Shown piece after piece: positions 38,450-51,632 of a DNA stretch of 64,000 bases (the stretch's first letter is position 1; every line of letters begins with the position of its first letter). Source of the DNA: Rhodanobacter sp. (lineage in GTDB: Bacteria; Pseudomonadota; Gammaproteobacteria; Xanthomonadales; Rhodanobacteraceae); the NCBI GenBank assembly GCA_004322005.1, contig SCRF01000126.1, positions 1 through 64,000 of the forward strand. Direction: 5' to 3'. Below the pieces are notes generated by a model. It was given only the letters and a program-made list of their open reading frames with translations. It was not told the DNA's origin and made no database searches. Position numbers and translations under genes: made by a program.

Positions 38450-40933
38450 ATGCAGCAAACGGATCAGACTTCGACGCAGGCCAGTCCAGCACCGATGGTG
38501 TCGAGCGACAATTTCTGCGCCGTACTTTTCGATATCGGCCGATTGCTGGCGCGATCCCTTGAGCCGCTGGCGTTGTGTGAGGCGGCGATCGAAATTCTTG
38601 AAAGCCGGATCGGTGCCCGACTGGTGATGGTGAGCGAGCTGGATCGCGGCAGCCGGCGGTTCCACCGTGCAGCGCCCGCCAGGATTGCTCACGACATGGG
38701 CGACAGCTACCCCGAGTACCTGCCGCTCTCCTTCGCGAGGCCGTCGTTCTGGCGTGGAGAGCCTCAGATCGAAGTCGATATCCGGCACGCGCCCGGTCAC
38801 GACGTATTCCGTCGGGCCTGCGTGTGGCGTGGGGCAGCCTCGGTGGCTGCCGTGCCGATCATGCAGTCCGGCGAAGTGCAGGCGGTACTGGTGGTACGGT
38901 CGAGCCATGCCGGTTTCTTTTCCTCACCGATGATCGAATTGCTGCAGCTAGTGGCGTCGAGCATCGGGTTGGGACGGGAGGCGCATCGGCAGCGGATGCT
39001 GCTGCAGCAAGCGGCGCAGCAGGAAGTTCGCCAGCGGCGTGCGATGCGACTGCTCAGCGAGACGGTCAGGATCGTCTCGCGCAGCGTGGACGAACAATCC
39101 ATGCTTGCCGATGCCTGTTGCGCAGTGAAGACCGTCGGCAATTACCCGTTTGCCTGGGTCGGCCTGATCGGGGATGCCTGTGGCAGGACATTGCGAGTGC
39201 CGCTGCACACCGGACTTGCCGGCGCGGTCGACGCGGATGCCGGGTTTGCATCAGCCAATGCCCGGCATGCCGATGCCGCCGTGGCGATCGCCATGTCGAC
39301 CGGCCAACCGCAGCTCTGGTATCCGCCGTCGTCGGACGGTCCGGGCTGGTCCGGTGCAGGTGGCGATAATCTGCATGCCGTGCTGGCGCTTCCATTGAGT
39401 GCGGACGGCCTCGTCGTGGGCGTTTTCGTCATCGGCGCGGTCGCGGTTGATGCTTTCAGCGCCACCGAGCTCCAGGTACTTTCGGAAATGGCGGCCGGCC
39501 TCGGGTTGGGCATCGAGATGCGGCGCATGCACGAAGCCAGGCATGCCGAACAGAAGATGCGCGACGCCGGGGTCGAACGCCTGGCCTTTTACGACGTGGT
39601 TACCGGCTTGCCCAATCGGCGCCTGCTGTTCGACCTGCTCGAACAGGCGCGCACCCAGGCCATGCGGCAGCAGTCCCTGCTGGCCGTGGGCATACTCGAT
39701 CTGGACCGGTTCAAGAGCGTCAACGACACGATCGGGCACGCGGGTGGCGACCGGGTGCTGGTGGAAGCGTCGGCGCGAATTCTGGGCATGTTGCGCGAGG
39801 CGGATGTCGTGGCCCGTTTCGGCGGCGATGAGTTCGCCCTGGTGATCTCCGGCCTCGACAGCAAGGAACAACTCGATGCGATCAGCCGATGCATCCTGCA
39901 GGCGCTGCGCATGCCGTTCGACCTGATGGACGAGCAGGTCTGCATCTCGGCCAGCGTCGGCTGGACACTCTTTCCGCTCGACGAATCGGATGCCGAAGGG
40001 CTGGTCCGGCACGCCGACCTGGCGATGTATGCGGCCAAGGAAGAGGGCAAGGATCGCGGTCTGCTGTACGAACCGGCGATGGAGCTGGAGCAACTGCGGC
40101 TGCAGGCGATGCGTGACCGGATCGCCCAGGCGCTGGTGCAGTCCCGGCTGCAGCTGCTGTATCAGCCGATCGTGTACATCGACGGCTTGCCCGGTTTGCC
40201 GGGAGTGGCCGGCATGGAGGCGTTGCTGCGGCTGCAGGACGGTGAACAGGGGTTGATCGAACCCGCCGATTTCATGCATGTGCTGGACGATCCGCAACTG
40301 GCACGACCGATCGGCCGCTATGTACTGGATGAGGCCTTGCGGCAATGCCAGGCATGGGTGCAGGCGGGCATCTCGATTCCCGTCTCGGTGAACATCAGTA
40401 CCCGCCATCTGCTGCATCCGGCATTTTTCAACGATATTGACGCCGTACTCGATACCTATCCGCAGGTGATGGATGTGGGTTTCGGCATCGAGGTGACCGA
40501 GACAGGTCCTTCGATGGATCGTGCCCGCGCGAAAATCGTCATTGAGGAGTGCCGCCGCCGCGGAATCCGGGTGGGGCTGGATGATTTCGGTACCGGCAGC
40601 GCGTCGCTCAGCCATATCCAGCAGCTCGACATCGAGCACATCAAGCTCGATCAGAGTTTCGTGCGCGACATCCTCAGCGACGAACGCAACATGGCGATCG
40701 CGGCGGGTGTGATCACCACGGCGCGCATGCTGGCCAAGGCCGTCATCGCCGAAGGCATCGAGACGTTGGGGCAGGGCGATCTGCTGGCGTCCCTGGGCTG
40801 TCATCAGTTGCAGGGCTTTTCGATTTCCCGGCCCATGTTCGGCAGCGCGGTGTCCGAGTGGGTCAGCCAGTGGGTGCCGCCCGCTTCGTGGGCACGGCTG
40901 GTCAACGAACGCCAGTCGCTGCTGGCAAGTTAG
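38450..40933 (+). CDS. GAF-GGDEF-EAL protein (c-di-GMP turnover)
   Basis: READVVARFGGDEF (I-site plus GGDEF), MEALLRL, DDFGTGSASLSHI, AEGIET. Confidence 0.92.
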   Translation: MQQTDQTSTQASPAPMVSSDNFCAVLFDIGRLLARSLEPLALCEAAIEILESRIGARLVMVSELDRGSRRFHRAAPARIAHDMGDSYPEYLPLSFARPSFWRGEPQIEVDIRHAPGHDVFRRACVWRGAASVAAVPIMQSGEVQAVLVVRSSHAGFFSSPMIELLQLVASSIGLGREAHRQRMLLQQAAQQEVRQRRAMRLLSETVRIVSRSVDEQSMLADACCAVKTVGNYPFAWVGLIGDACGRTLRVPLHTGLAGAVDADAGFASANARHADAAVAIAMSTGQPQLWYPPSSDGPGWSGAGGDNLHAVLALPLSADGLVVGVFVIGAVAVDAFSATELQVLSEMAAGLGLGIEMRRMHEARHAEQKMRDAGVERLAFYDVVTGLPNRRLLFDLLEQARTQAMRQQSLLAVGILDLDRFKSVNDTIGHAGGDRVLVEASARILGMLREADVVARFGGDEFALVISGLDSKEQLDAISRCILQALRMPFDLMDEQVCISASVGWTLFPLDESDAEGLVRHADLAMYAAKEEGKDRGLLYEPAMELEQLRLQAMRDRIAQALVQSRLQLLYQPIVYIDGLPGLPGVAGMEALLRLQDGEQGLIEPADFMHVLDDPQLARPIGRYVLDEALRQCQAWVQAGISIPVSVNISTRHLLHPAFFNDIDAVLDTYPQVMDVGFGIEVTETGPSMDRARAKIVIEECRRRGIRVGLDDFGTGSASLSHIQQLDIEHIKLDQSFVRDILSDERNMAIAAGVITTARMLAKAVIAEGIETLGQGDLLASLGCHQLQGFSISRPMFGSAVSEWVSQWVPPASWARLVNERQSLLAS

Positions 40934-41041
40934 GCTCCGGGTCGAACAGGCCCCCTGCCGGGGGAGTGGTGCGGATGGGGCGCAACACTTAAGATCGCGA
41001 TTATCAGATCGGACGGTTTGGCCGTCCGGCAGGAGCCAGGC

Positions 41042-41395
41042 ATGAAACCCGCGGCCGCCCGTCAGGGCATCATTTCACTGAAAATCAAGGACGCGGCCTC
41101 GCTGTACAACGCCTACATGCCCTATCTGAAGCATGGCGGATTGTTCGTGTCGACGGCGCAGCAGTATTCGCTGGGGGACGAGGTGGTGTTGCTGGTGACC
41201 CTGGCCGAGGAGACCGAGCGGCTGTCGGTCGTTGGCAAGGTGGCCTGGATCAGTCCGCCCGGCGCACAGGGCAACCGCGTTCAGGGCGTCGGCATTCACT
41301 TCAACGAATCGAAAGATGCCGAGGTCGCCCGCAACCGCATCGAGAACATCCTTGCCGGTACCCTGACCTCCGAACGCGCCACGCACACCATGTGA
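41042..41395 (+). CDS. PilZ domain protein
   Basis: [56 protein letters not shown]. Confidence 0.88.
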   Translation: MKPAAARQGIISLKIKDAASLYNAYMPYLKHGGLFVSTAQQYSLGDEVVLLVTLAEETERLSVVGKVAWISPPGAQGNRVQGVGIHFNESKDAEVARNRIENILAGTLTSERATHTM

Positions 41396-41459
41396 CCATC
41401 GGTCGCACCCACGGGCACGGTTGGATGCTCACAATCCCGATGAGTTTGGCCGCCAAGGC

Positions 41460-41523
41460 TTGTCGCCATACCCCCGCACGCTGATACAATGGCCTGCTTC
41501 GCGAGCCTGTCTCGCGAAGCAGG
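41460..41523 (+). promoter_or_regulatory. Putative nuo promoter with overlapping 13-bp palindrome
   Basis: TTGTCG-19-TACAAT followed by CCTGCTTCGCGAG-CCTGT-CTCGCGAAGCAGG (41493-41523). Confidence 0.4.
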
Positions 41524-41669
41524 GGACGCTGACGGTTGCAGCGTCTGCGGGCATGCTTGACAAGCCTCCGGGTTTGCCGGTTTGCCGAATTGAATCGCCG
41601 ACCGTGAGTTGGTGGGCTTCAGTCCACGCGGTCACTGATGCGCCTGATGGCGTGGAGGTACGTTGCATC

Positions 41670-42026
41670 GTGCTTGCCGAATATTGGCCCGTCCTGTTGT
41701 TCATCGGAGTTGCCACCGGCCTCGGCCTTGTACTGTTGGTGATCGGCCTGCTGGCAGGTCCCAGTCGCCCCGAAGCGGAAAAACTCTCACCCTACGAGTG
41801 TGGTTTCGAGGCATTTGAAGATGCCCGCATGCGCTTCGACGTGCGCTACTACCTGCTCGCCATCCTGTTCATCATCTTCGATCTGGAAATCGCCTTCCTG
41901 TTTCCGTGGGCGGTGGTGTTCCAGCAGATCGGCATCATTGCGTTGATCGAGATGGCGCTGTTCCTGCTGCTGCTGATCGTCGGTTTCGCCTACGTCTGGA
42001 AGAAGGGGGCACTGGAATGGGAGTGA
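41670..42026 (+). CDS. nuoA: NADH-quinone oxidoreductase subunit A
   Basis: [38 protein letters not shown] start inferred. Confidence 0.93.
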   Translation: MLAEYWPVLLFIGVATGLGLVLLVIGLLAGPSRPEAEKLSPYECGFEAFEDARMRFDVRYYLLAILFIIFDLEIAFLFPWAVVFQQIGIIALIEMALFLLLLIVGFAYVWKKGALEWE

Positions 42027-42174
42027 GATGTTACCCATGCGCGAAGCTGGGCATGCTGCCGCAGTTCGCGCGCAAACGGTCACGGCAAAGCCGCGCCACG
42101 TTTGCCGCGGAAAGCGTTTGTACGCTTCCCGCGTTGGCGCATCCATGCGCCAACCGCTTCGAGAGGACCGACGC

Positions 42175-42732
42175 ATGGGTCTGATTTCCGGCATCAGCAA
42201 GGTGATGCACAACCCGCAGCCGCTGAACGTGGTCGACGACATCCTGCGGCCGGCCGGCGACAATCCGGTGGTGCAGCACGGTTTCGCCACCACCAGTGTG
42301 GATGCGCTGATGAACTGGGCGCGTACCGGCTCGATGTGGCCGGTGACGTTCGGTCTGGCCTGCTGCGCGGTGGAGATGATGCAGGCCGGCGCGTCGCGGC
42401 TGGATCTGGACCGCTATGGCGTGATCTTCCGCGGCAGTCCGCGGCAGTCCGACGTGATGATCGTGGCCGGCACCCTGGTCAACAAGATGGCGCCGGCACT
42501 GCGCAAGGTCTACGACCAGATGCCCGAGCCGAAATGGGTGATCTCGATGGGCAGTTGCGCCAATGGCGGCGGCTATTACCACTATTCCTATTCGGTGGTG
42601 CGCGGCTGCGACCGCATCGTGCCGGTGGACATCTATGTGCCGGGCTGCCCGCCGACGGCCGAGGCGCTGATCCACGGCATCCTGCAGTTGCAGAAGAAAA
42701 TCCGCCGTACCAGCACCATCGCGCGTTCGTGA
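42175..42732 (+). CDS. nuoB: NADH-quinone oxidoreductase subunit B
   Basis: [48 protein letters not shown]. Confidence 0.97.
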   Translation: MGLISGISKVMHNPQPLNVVDDILRPAGDNPVVQHGFATTSVDALMNWARTGSMWPVTFGLACCAVEMMQAGASRLDLDRYGVIFRGSPRQSDVMIVAGTLVNKMAPALRKVYDQMPEPKWVISMGSCANGGGYYHYSYSVVRGCDRIVPVDIYVPGCPPTAEALIHGILQLQKKIRRTSTIARS

Positions 42733-42741
42733 GGCCCTGAC

Positions 42742-43470
42742 ATGTCCGAACCACATCCGACCTCGCTGGCCGAGCGCCTTGTTGCGCGATTCGGCGACAC
42801 GCTCGTGATCAGCACGGTGCGCAACGAGGTCACCGCCGAGCTGGCCGCCGCCGATCTGATTGCCGTGGCCACCGCGTTGCGCGACGAACCGGCTTTCCGT
42901 TTCAGCGAATTGATCGACCTGTGCGGCATCGATTACCTGGGCTACGGGCAGACCGAATGGGATACCGAGACGGTGTCCGGCACCGGCTTCTCGCGGGGTG
43001 TCGAGGGTCAGGCGCAGGGGCGTTTCAACTGGGCCGGGCGACCGCGCGACACGGACCTGCCGCGTCGCTACGCCGCGGTGGTCCAGTTGCTGTCGATCGA
43101 GCACAACTGCCGCCTGCGCCTGCGCGTGTTCTGTGAAGACGACAGCCTGCCGGTGGTGCCGTCGCTGACCCAGGTGTGGCCGGGCGTGAACTGGTTCGAG
43201 CGCGAGGCGTTCGACCTGTACGGGATCATCTTCGAGGGCCATCCGGATCTGCGCCGGATCCTCACCGACTACGGTTTTGTCGGCCATCCGTTCCGCAAGG
43301 ATTTCCCGTTGATCGGCAACGTTGAAGTGCGTTACGACCCCGAACTGAAACGGGTGATCTACGAGCCGGTGTCGATCGAGCCGCGCGTGCTGGTGCCGCG
43401 AACGATCCGCGACGACGTCGATCTGATGCAGGCCAAGGCCGAGGCCGCCGACCACTGGCGGGAGAATTGA
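42742..43470 (+). CDS. nuoC: NADH-quinone oxidoreductase subunit C
   Basis: [30 protein letters not shown]. Confidence 0.96.
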   Translation: MSEPHPTSLAERLVARFGDTLVISTVRNEVTAELAAADLIAVATALRDEPAFRFSELIDLCGIDYLGYGQTEWDTETVSGTGFSRGVEGQAQGRFNWAGRPRDTDLPRRYAAVVQLLSIEHNCRLRLRVFCEDDSLPVVPSLTQVWPGVNWFEREAFDLYGIIFEGHPDLRRILTDYGFVGHPFRKDFPLIGNVEVRYDPELKRVIYEPVSIEPRVLVPRTIRDDVDLMQAKAEAADHWREN

Positions 43471-43471
43471 G

Positions 43472-44728
43472 ATGGCCCAGGAAATCCAGAACTACACGAT
43501 GAATTTCGGTCCGCAGCATCCGGCCGCGCACGGCGTGCTGCGCCTGGTGCTGGAGATGGACGGCGAAACCATCGTCCGCGCCGACCCGCATGTGGGCCTG
43601 CTGCACCGTGGCACCGAAAAGCTGGCCGAGTCCAAGCCGTTCAACCAGTCGATCGGCTACATGGACCGGCTCGACTACGTCTCGATGATGTGCAACGAGC
43701 ACGCCTACGTGAAGGCCATCGAGACCCTGCTGGGGATCGAGGCGCCGGAGCGGGCCCAGTACATCCGCACCATGTTCGACGAGATCACCCGCATCCTGAA
43801 CCACCTGATGTGGATCGGTTCGAGCGCGCTCGATCTTGGCGCGATGGCGGTGTTCCTGTACGCGTTCCGCGAGCGCGAGGAGCTCATGGATGTGTACGAG
43901 GCGGTGTCCGGCGCGCGCATGCACGCGACCTACTACCGGCCCGGCGGGGTCTATCGCGACCTGCCCGACCGGATGTCGAAGTACCGCGAATCGCCGTGGC
44001 ACAAGGGCAAGGACCTCAAGCGCGTCAACAGCTGGCGCGAGGGTTCCATGCTGGATTTCATCGACGCGTTCACCGCCGATTTTCCCTCGAAAGTGGACGA
44101 GTACGAGGATCTGCTCACCACCAACCGGATCTGGAAGCAGCGTACGGTCGGCATCGGTGTGGTCAGCCCGGAGCTCGCCCAGCAATGGAGCATGACCGGG
44201 CCGATGCTGCGCGGTTCGGGCGTCGAATGGGACCTGCGCAAGAAGCAGCCCTACGCGAAGTATGCCGAGGTGGATTTCGACATCCCGGTCGGCGTCAACG
44301 GCGACTGCTACGACCGCTATCTGGTGCGTGTCGAGGAGATGCGCCAATCCAACCGCATCATCCGGCAGTGCGTGAACTGGCTGCGCGCCAATCCCGGCCC
44401 GGTGATGGTGAAGAACTTCAAGGTCGCGCCGCCCTCGCGCGTCGAGATGAAGGAGGACATGGAAGCCCTGATCCACCACTTCAAGCTGTTCACCGAAGGC
44501 TATTGCGTGCCGGCCGGCGAAACCTATTCTGCGGTCGAGGCGCCGAAGGGCGAGTTCGGCTGCTATCTGGTGTCCGATGGCGCCAACAAGCCGTTTCGCC
44601 TGCACATGCGCGCACCGGGCTTCGCCCATCTTTCGTCCATGGATACCATCGTTCGCGGCCACATGCTCGCCGACGCGGTAGCCATGATCGGTACCTATGA
44701 CCTCGTGTTCGGCGACGTCGATCGCTGA
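43472..44728 (+). CDS. nuoD: NADH-quinone oxidoreductase subunit D
   Basis: [23 protein letters not shown]. Confidence 0.97.
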   Translation: MAQEIQNYTMNFGPQHPAAHGVLRLVLEMDGETIVRADPHVGLLHRGTEKLAESKPFNQSIGYMDRLDYVSMMCNEHAYVKAIETLLGIEAPERAQYIRTMFDEITRILNHLMWIGSSALDLGAMAVFLYAFREREELMDVYEAVSGARMHATYYRPGGVYRDLPDRMSKYRESPWHKGKDLKRVNSWREGSMLDFIDAFTADFPSKVDEYEDLLTTNRIWKQRTVGIGVVSPELAQQWSMTGPMLRGSGVEWDLRKKQPYAKYAEVDFDIPVGVNGDCYDRYLVRVEEMRQSNRIIRQCVNWLRANPGPVMVKNFKVAPPSRVEMKEDMEALIHHFKLFTEGYCVPAGETYSAVEAPKGEFGCYLVSDGANKPFRLHMRAPGFAHLSSMDTIVRGHMLADAVAMIGTYDLVFGDVDR

Positions 44729-44747
44729 GCCCGGAGGATACGCAGAC

Positions 44748-45275
44748 ATGAAAGCCACCGGACATTTCGACCAGGTCAGCCACGTCGACCCGCTCGTCGT
44801 TCTCAACGAACCTACCCGCCATCACATCGACGGCTGGGTCGCGAAGTTTCCACCGGATCGCAAGCGCTCGGCGCTGATCCAGGCGCTGTTTGGCGCGCAG
44901 GAGCAGAACCAGGGTTTCCTCACCGACGAACTGATCGTGGCCGTCGCCCGGTATCTCGATCTGCCGGAGGTATGGGCGTACGAGGTGGCCAGCTTCTACT
45001 CGATGCTGGAGACCAGGCCGGTCGGCCGCAACAACGTGGCGATCTGCACCAATATCTCCTGCTGGCTCAACGGCGCGGAAGATCTGGTGCGCCATTGCGA
45101 GAACAAGCTCGGCGTCAAGCTCGGCGAGAGCACGCCGGACGGTCGCGTGTATCTCAAGCGCGAGGAAGAGTGCATTGCCGCCTGTGTCTGCGCGCCGGCG
45201 ATGACCGTCAATGGGCATTATCACGAACATCTCACGATCGACAAGGTCGACGAGATTCTCGACGGACTCAAGTGA
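44748..45275 (+). CDS. nuoE: NADH-quinone oxidoreductase subunit E
   Basis: [35 protein letters not shown]. Confidence 0.96.
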   Translation: MKATGHFDQVSHVDPLVVLNEPTRHHIDGWVAKFPPDRKRSALIQALFGAQEQNQGFLTDELIVAVARYLDLPEVWAYEVASFYSMLETRPVGRNNVAICTNISCWLNGAEDLVRHCENKLGVKLGESTPDGRVYLKREEECIAACVCAPAMTVNGHYHEHLTIDKVDEILDGLK

Positions 45276-45285
45276 GGCATTGGTA

Positions 45286-46592
<1,307 letters not shown>

Positions 46593-46596
<4 letters not shown>

Positions 46597-48935
46597 GCGC
46601 GCAGCCCACCAGTAACCCAGCCCCCGATCTGCTCAACATCGAGATCGACGGCAAGCCCACCCAGATTCGCAAGGGCGCGATGATCATCGAGGCGGCCGAC
46701 GCGGTCGGCATCGCGATTCCGCGTTTCTGCTACCACCGCAAGCTGCCGGTCGCCGCCAATTGCCGCATGTGCATGGTCGACGTGGAGATGGGCGGCCGGA
46801 TGATGCCTAAGCCGCAGCCGGCGTGCGCCACCCCGGTGGCCGAGGGCATGAAGGTGCTTACCCGTTCCGACAAGGCGCTGAAGTTCCAGCGCGACGTGAT
46901 GGAGTTCCTGCTGATCAACCATCCGCTCGACTGTCCGATCTGCGACCAGGGCGGCGAGTGCGAGCTGCAGGATGTGGCGCTCGGCTACGGCCGCAGCGTA
47001 TCGCGCTTCACCGAGCGCAAGCGCACGGTGGCCGACGAGAATGTCGGGCCGCTGGTGGCCACCGAGATGACCCGCTGCATCCAGTGCACGCGCTGCGTGC
47101 GTTTCACCAGCGAGATCGCCGGCAGTTATGAACTGGGCGGCATGAATCGCGGCGAGAACCTGCAGATCGGCACCTACATCGGCAAGACGATCGAGACCGA
47201 GCTGTCCGGCAACATCATCGATGTCTGCCCGGTGGGCGCCCTCACCAACAAGCCGTTCCAGTTCCGCGCGCGTGCCTGGGAACTGATCGCCAGGCCATCC
47301 ATCGGCTACCACGACGCGCTGGGATCCAACCTGTGGCTGCATACGCGCCGCGGCGAGGTGCTGCGCACGGTGCCGCGCGACAACGAGTCGGTCAACGAGT
47401 GCTGGCTGTCCGATCGCGACCGTTACAGCCATCAGGGCCTGTACGCCGGCGACCGCATCAGCGCACCGGAAGTGAAGCGCAACGGCCAGTGGCAAGCCAC
47501 CACCTGGGAAGATGCGCTGCAGTTCGCCGCCGAGACGCTGAAGAAGGCGCCGGGCAGCGAGCTGGGCATGCTGGTGCATCCGGCCACCTCGAACGAGGAG
47601 GGCGACCTGCTGATGCGGCTGGCCCGCGGGCTGGGCAGCGCGCATGTCGATCACCGGCTGCGGCAGCTCGACTTTGCCGACAACGCCATGGCACAGCCCT
47701 TCGCGTTGCCGGTGGCCGGGGTCGATCGGGTCGGGGCGGCCTTGCTGGTCGGTTCCGACCTCCGGCACGAGCTGCCGCTGCTGAATCATCGCCTGCACCA
47801 GGCGGTGAAGAGGGGAGCGAAGGTCTACGCCGTGAACCCGGCGCATTTCGATTTCAATTACAAGCTTGCCGGCGAGTCGGTGGCGGCGCCGCAGGCGCTG
47901 GTCGATGCCTTGCTGGCACTGGCCCGGGCTGCCGTGAGCGCCGGCGCGGTCGCGCCGGCGACATTGGCCGCGGCGATCGATGCCGCGGCCAGCGACGCCG
48001 GCGACGCCGATGCGATCGCCGCACTGAAAAAGGCAGCGGCCGAGCCGGGCAAGGCCGTAGTGATCCTCGGCGAGGCGGCGGCTACCCATCCGCAGGCCTC
48101 CTGGCTGCGTGCGATCGCCCGCTTCATCGCGCAAGCCACCGGCGCCGGCTACAACGAGCTGCCGTGCGGTGCCAACGCGATCGGGCTGGCCCGGCTCGGC
48201 GTGGCACCGGCCGGGGACGGGCTGGATGCGCAGGCGATGCTGGCGCAACCGCGCCGTGGTTATGTGCTGTACGGTGTCGAGCCGCCGCATGATTTCGCCG
48301 ATGGCAAGACCGCCTTGCGGGCGCTGCATGGTGCGGACCAGGTCGTGGCGTTCAGCGCCTACGCCAGCGCTGCGCTGCGCGAGGTGGCCGATGTGATCCT
48401 GCCGATCGCACTGCTGCCGGAAATCGACGCCACGCTGGTCAATGTCGACGGTCTGGCGCAGGCGGTGACTGCCGGGGCGAAGCCGCCCGGTCAGGCACGG
48501 CCTGGCTGGAGGGTGTTGCGCGCTCTCGGCGGTGCGCTGCAGCTGGCCGGCTTCGAATTCGACGATCTTGCCGGTTTGCGCGCAGGCATCGCGGAACGTG
48601 CGACGACCCCGCGCGACGCTCTGGCCGTGCGTGGCACGGCGAGCGGTTTGACCCGCCTCGCCACCTGGCCGATCTATCGCGGCGATGCGGTATTGCGCCG
48701 CGCCACCGCGCTCAACGCGCATCCGCTCAACCGCGCCCCGGCGCTGCGCCTCAACGCGGCCGAGGCCCGGCGTCTGGGGCTGGTTGCGGGTGTCGAGCTG
48801 CGCGTCGATGACGTGCCGTTGCCGCTGGTGGTCGACCCTGCCGTGCCGGATGGTGCGGCGTGGATCGAGGCCGCCCAGGATCTCACTGCCACGCTGCCGC
48901 CGTACGGTGCAGCCATCACCTTGAGCAGGGCATAA
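46593..48935 (+). CDS. nuoG: NADH-quinone oxidoreductase subunit G
   Basis: [49 protein letters not shown]. Confidence 0.96.
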
Positions 48936-48940
48936 GCGTC

Positions 48941-49993
<1,053 letters not shown>

Positions 49994-50009
49994 GGGATGA
50001 GGGATTTTC

Positions 50010-50154
50010 GCGAGCACCCGCCCCTCACCTCAATCCTCTCCCCCGGATTCGATAAGAGCAGGGGGAGAGGAGGCGAACGCAAAGAGCCATGCTTATGCGA
50101 GCACCCGCCCCTCATCCGCCCTGACCGGCGCCTTCTCCCCGGCGGGGAGAAGGA
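50010..50154. repeat. Tandem repeat-hairpin element between nuoH and nuoI
   Basis: GCGAGCACCCGCCCCTCA at 50010 and 50097; stems CCTCTCCCCC/GGGGGAGAGG and CCTTCTCCCC/GGGGAGAAGG. Confidence 0.75.
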
Positions 50155-50175
50155 AAGCATGCAGAGAGCTTTTCC

Positions 50176-50667
50176 ATGAAACGCGTAACCAGCTATCTCA
50201 AGAGCCTGTTGCTGCTCGAACTGCTGCAGGGCATGGGTTTGACCATGCGCTACCTGTTCAAGCCGAAATACACCATGCGTTACCCGATCGAGCACATCCC
50301 GAAGTCGAACCGTTTCCGCGGCCTGCATGCGTTGCGCCGCTACGCGAACGGCGAGGAGCGCTGCATCGCCTGCAAGTTGTGCGAGGCGGTCTGCCCGGCG
50401 CTGGCGATCACGATCGATTCGGCACCGCGCGAGTCCGATGGCCAGCGTCGCACCACGCGTTACGACATCGACCTGTTCAAGTGCATCTACTGCGGTTTCT
50501 GCGAGGAGAGTTGTCCGGTCGATTCCATCGTCGAGACCAGCATCCATGAATATCACTTCGAGCAGCGCAGCGAGAGCGTGGTGACAAAGACACAACTGCT
50601 CGCCATCGGCGATCGCTTCGAGCAGCAGATTGCCGCCGATCGCGCGCAAGATGCGGCGTACCGCTGA
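50176..50667 (+). CDS. nuoI: NADH-quinone oxidoreductase subunit I
   Basis: [32 protein letters not shown]. Confidence 0.97.
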   Translation: MKRVTSYLKSLLLLELLQGMGLTMRYLFKPKYTMRYPIEHIPKSNRFRGLHALRRYANGEERCIACKLCEAVCPALAITIDSAPRESDGQRRTTRYDIDLFKCIYCGFCEESCPVDSIVETSIHEYHFEQRSESVVTKTQLLAIGDRFEQQIAADRAQDAAYR

Positions 50668-50675
50668 GGCCCACG

Positions 50676-51326
50676 ATGAATCCCCAACTGTTCCAACTCA
50701 TCTGTTTCTATGGTTTCGGCTTCGTCACCGTGGCGGCCGCGCTGGCGGTCATCACGCTGCGCAATACGGTGCATGCGGTGCTGGCGCTGGTGCTCACGTT
50801 CTTCAGCACCGCCTGCCTGTGGATGCTGGCCGAGGCCGAGTTTCTCGCCCTGGCGTTGATCGTGGTCTACGTCGGCGCCGTGATGGTGCTGTTCCTGTTC
50901 GTGGTGATGATGCTCGACATCGACCAGGAAAAGATGCGCGAGGGCTTCGTGAAGTTCCTGCCGGTCGGCCTGATCGTGGCGGTGGTGATGCTGGTGGAGA
51001 TGCTCGGCCTGATCGGCGTGCGGGCGATGCATGCGCAGTTCATGGGCGCCAATCCGGCTGCTGCCGCAGGCGTGTCCAACACGGCCTGGCTGGGCCGCGC
51101 GCTGTATACGCAATACCTGCTGCCGTTCGAGATCGCTGCGCTGATCCTCACCGTGGGCGTGGTGGCGGCGGTGGCGCTGACCCTGCGCCAGCGCACCGAC
51201 GCACGGCACGAGTCGGCCAGCCAGCAGGTCAGCGTCAATCCGCGCGACCGCGTCCGCATCGTGAAAATGGCCGCCGAACGTCCCGCTGAACCATCGCCGG
51301 TCCCGCCGCAGGAGTCCCAACCATGA
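50676..51326 (+). CDS. nuoJ: NADH-quinone oxidoreductase subunit J
   Basis: Position and membrane profile; [24 protein letters not shown]. Confidence 0.95.
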   Translation: MNPQLFQLICFYGFGFVTVAAALAVITLRNTVHAVLALVLTFFSTACLWMLAEAEFLALALIVVYVGAVMVLFLFVVMMLDIDQEKMREGFVKFLPVGLIVAVVMLVEMLGLIGVRAMHAQFMGANPAAAAGVSNTAWLGRALYTQYLLPFEIAALILTVGVVAAVALTLRQRTDARHESASQQVSVNPRDRVRIVKMAAERPAEPSPVPPQESQP

Positions 51327-51628
51327 TCACGCTCGCGCACTACATCGTGCTGGGTGCGGTGCTGTTCTGCATCGCCGTCGCCGGACTGTTCATCAATCGC
51401 AAGAACGTGATCGTGCTGCTGATGTCGATCGAACTGATGCTGCTGGCGGTGAACACGAACTTCGTGGCGTTCTCGCGCTTTCTCGGCGATGTCTCGGGGC
51501 AGGTGTTCGTCTTCTTCATTCTCACCGTGGCCGCGGCGGAAGCCGCCATCGGCCTGGCGATCCTGGTGCTGCTGTTCCGCAATCGCAGCACGATCAACAT
51601 CGCCGACATCGACAGCATGAAGGGCTGA
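51323..51628 (+). CDS. nuoK: NADH-quinone oxidoreductase subunit K
   Basis: [24 protein letters not shown]. Confidence 0.97.
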   Translation: MITLAHYIVLGAVLFCIAVAGLFINRKNVIVLLMSIELMLLAVNTNFVAFSRFLGDVSGQVFVFFILTVAAAEAAIGLAILVLLFRNRSTINIADIDSMKG

Positions 51629-51632
51629 TCAC

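Noticed and set aside
42028-42174. Coding ORF between nuoA and nuoB (in-frame upstream extension of nuoB)
   Set aside because: Conserved NuoB begins at [18 protein letters not shown]; upstream sequence has only short palindromes and is probably leader
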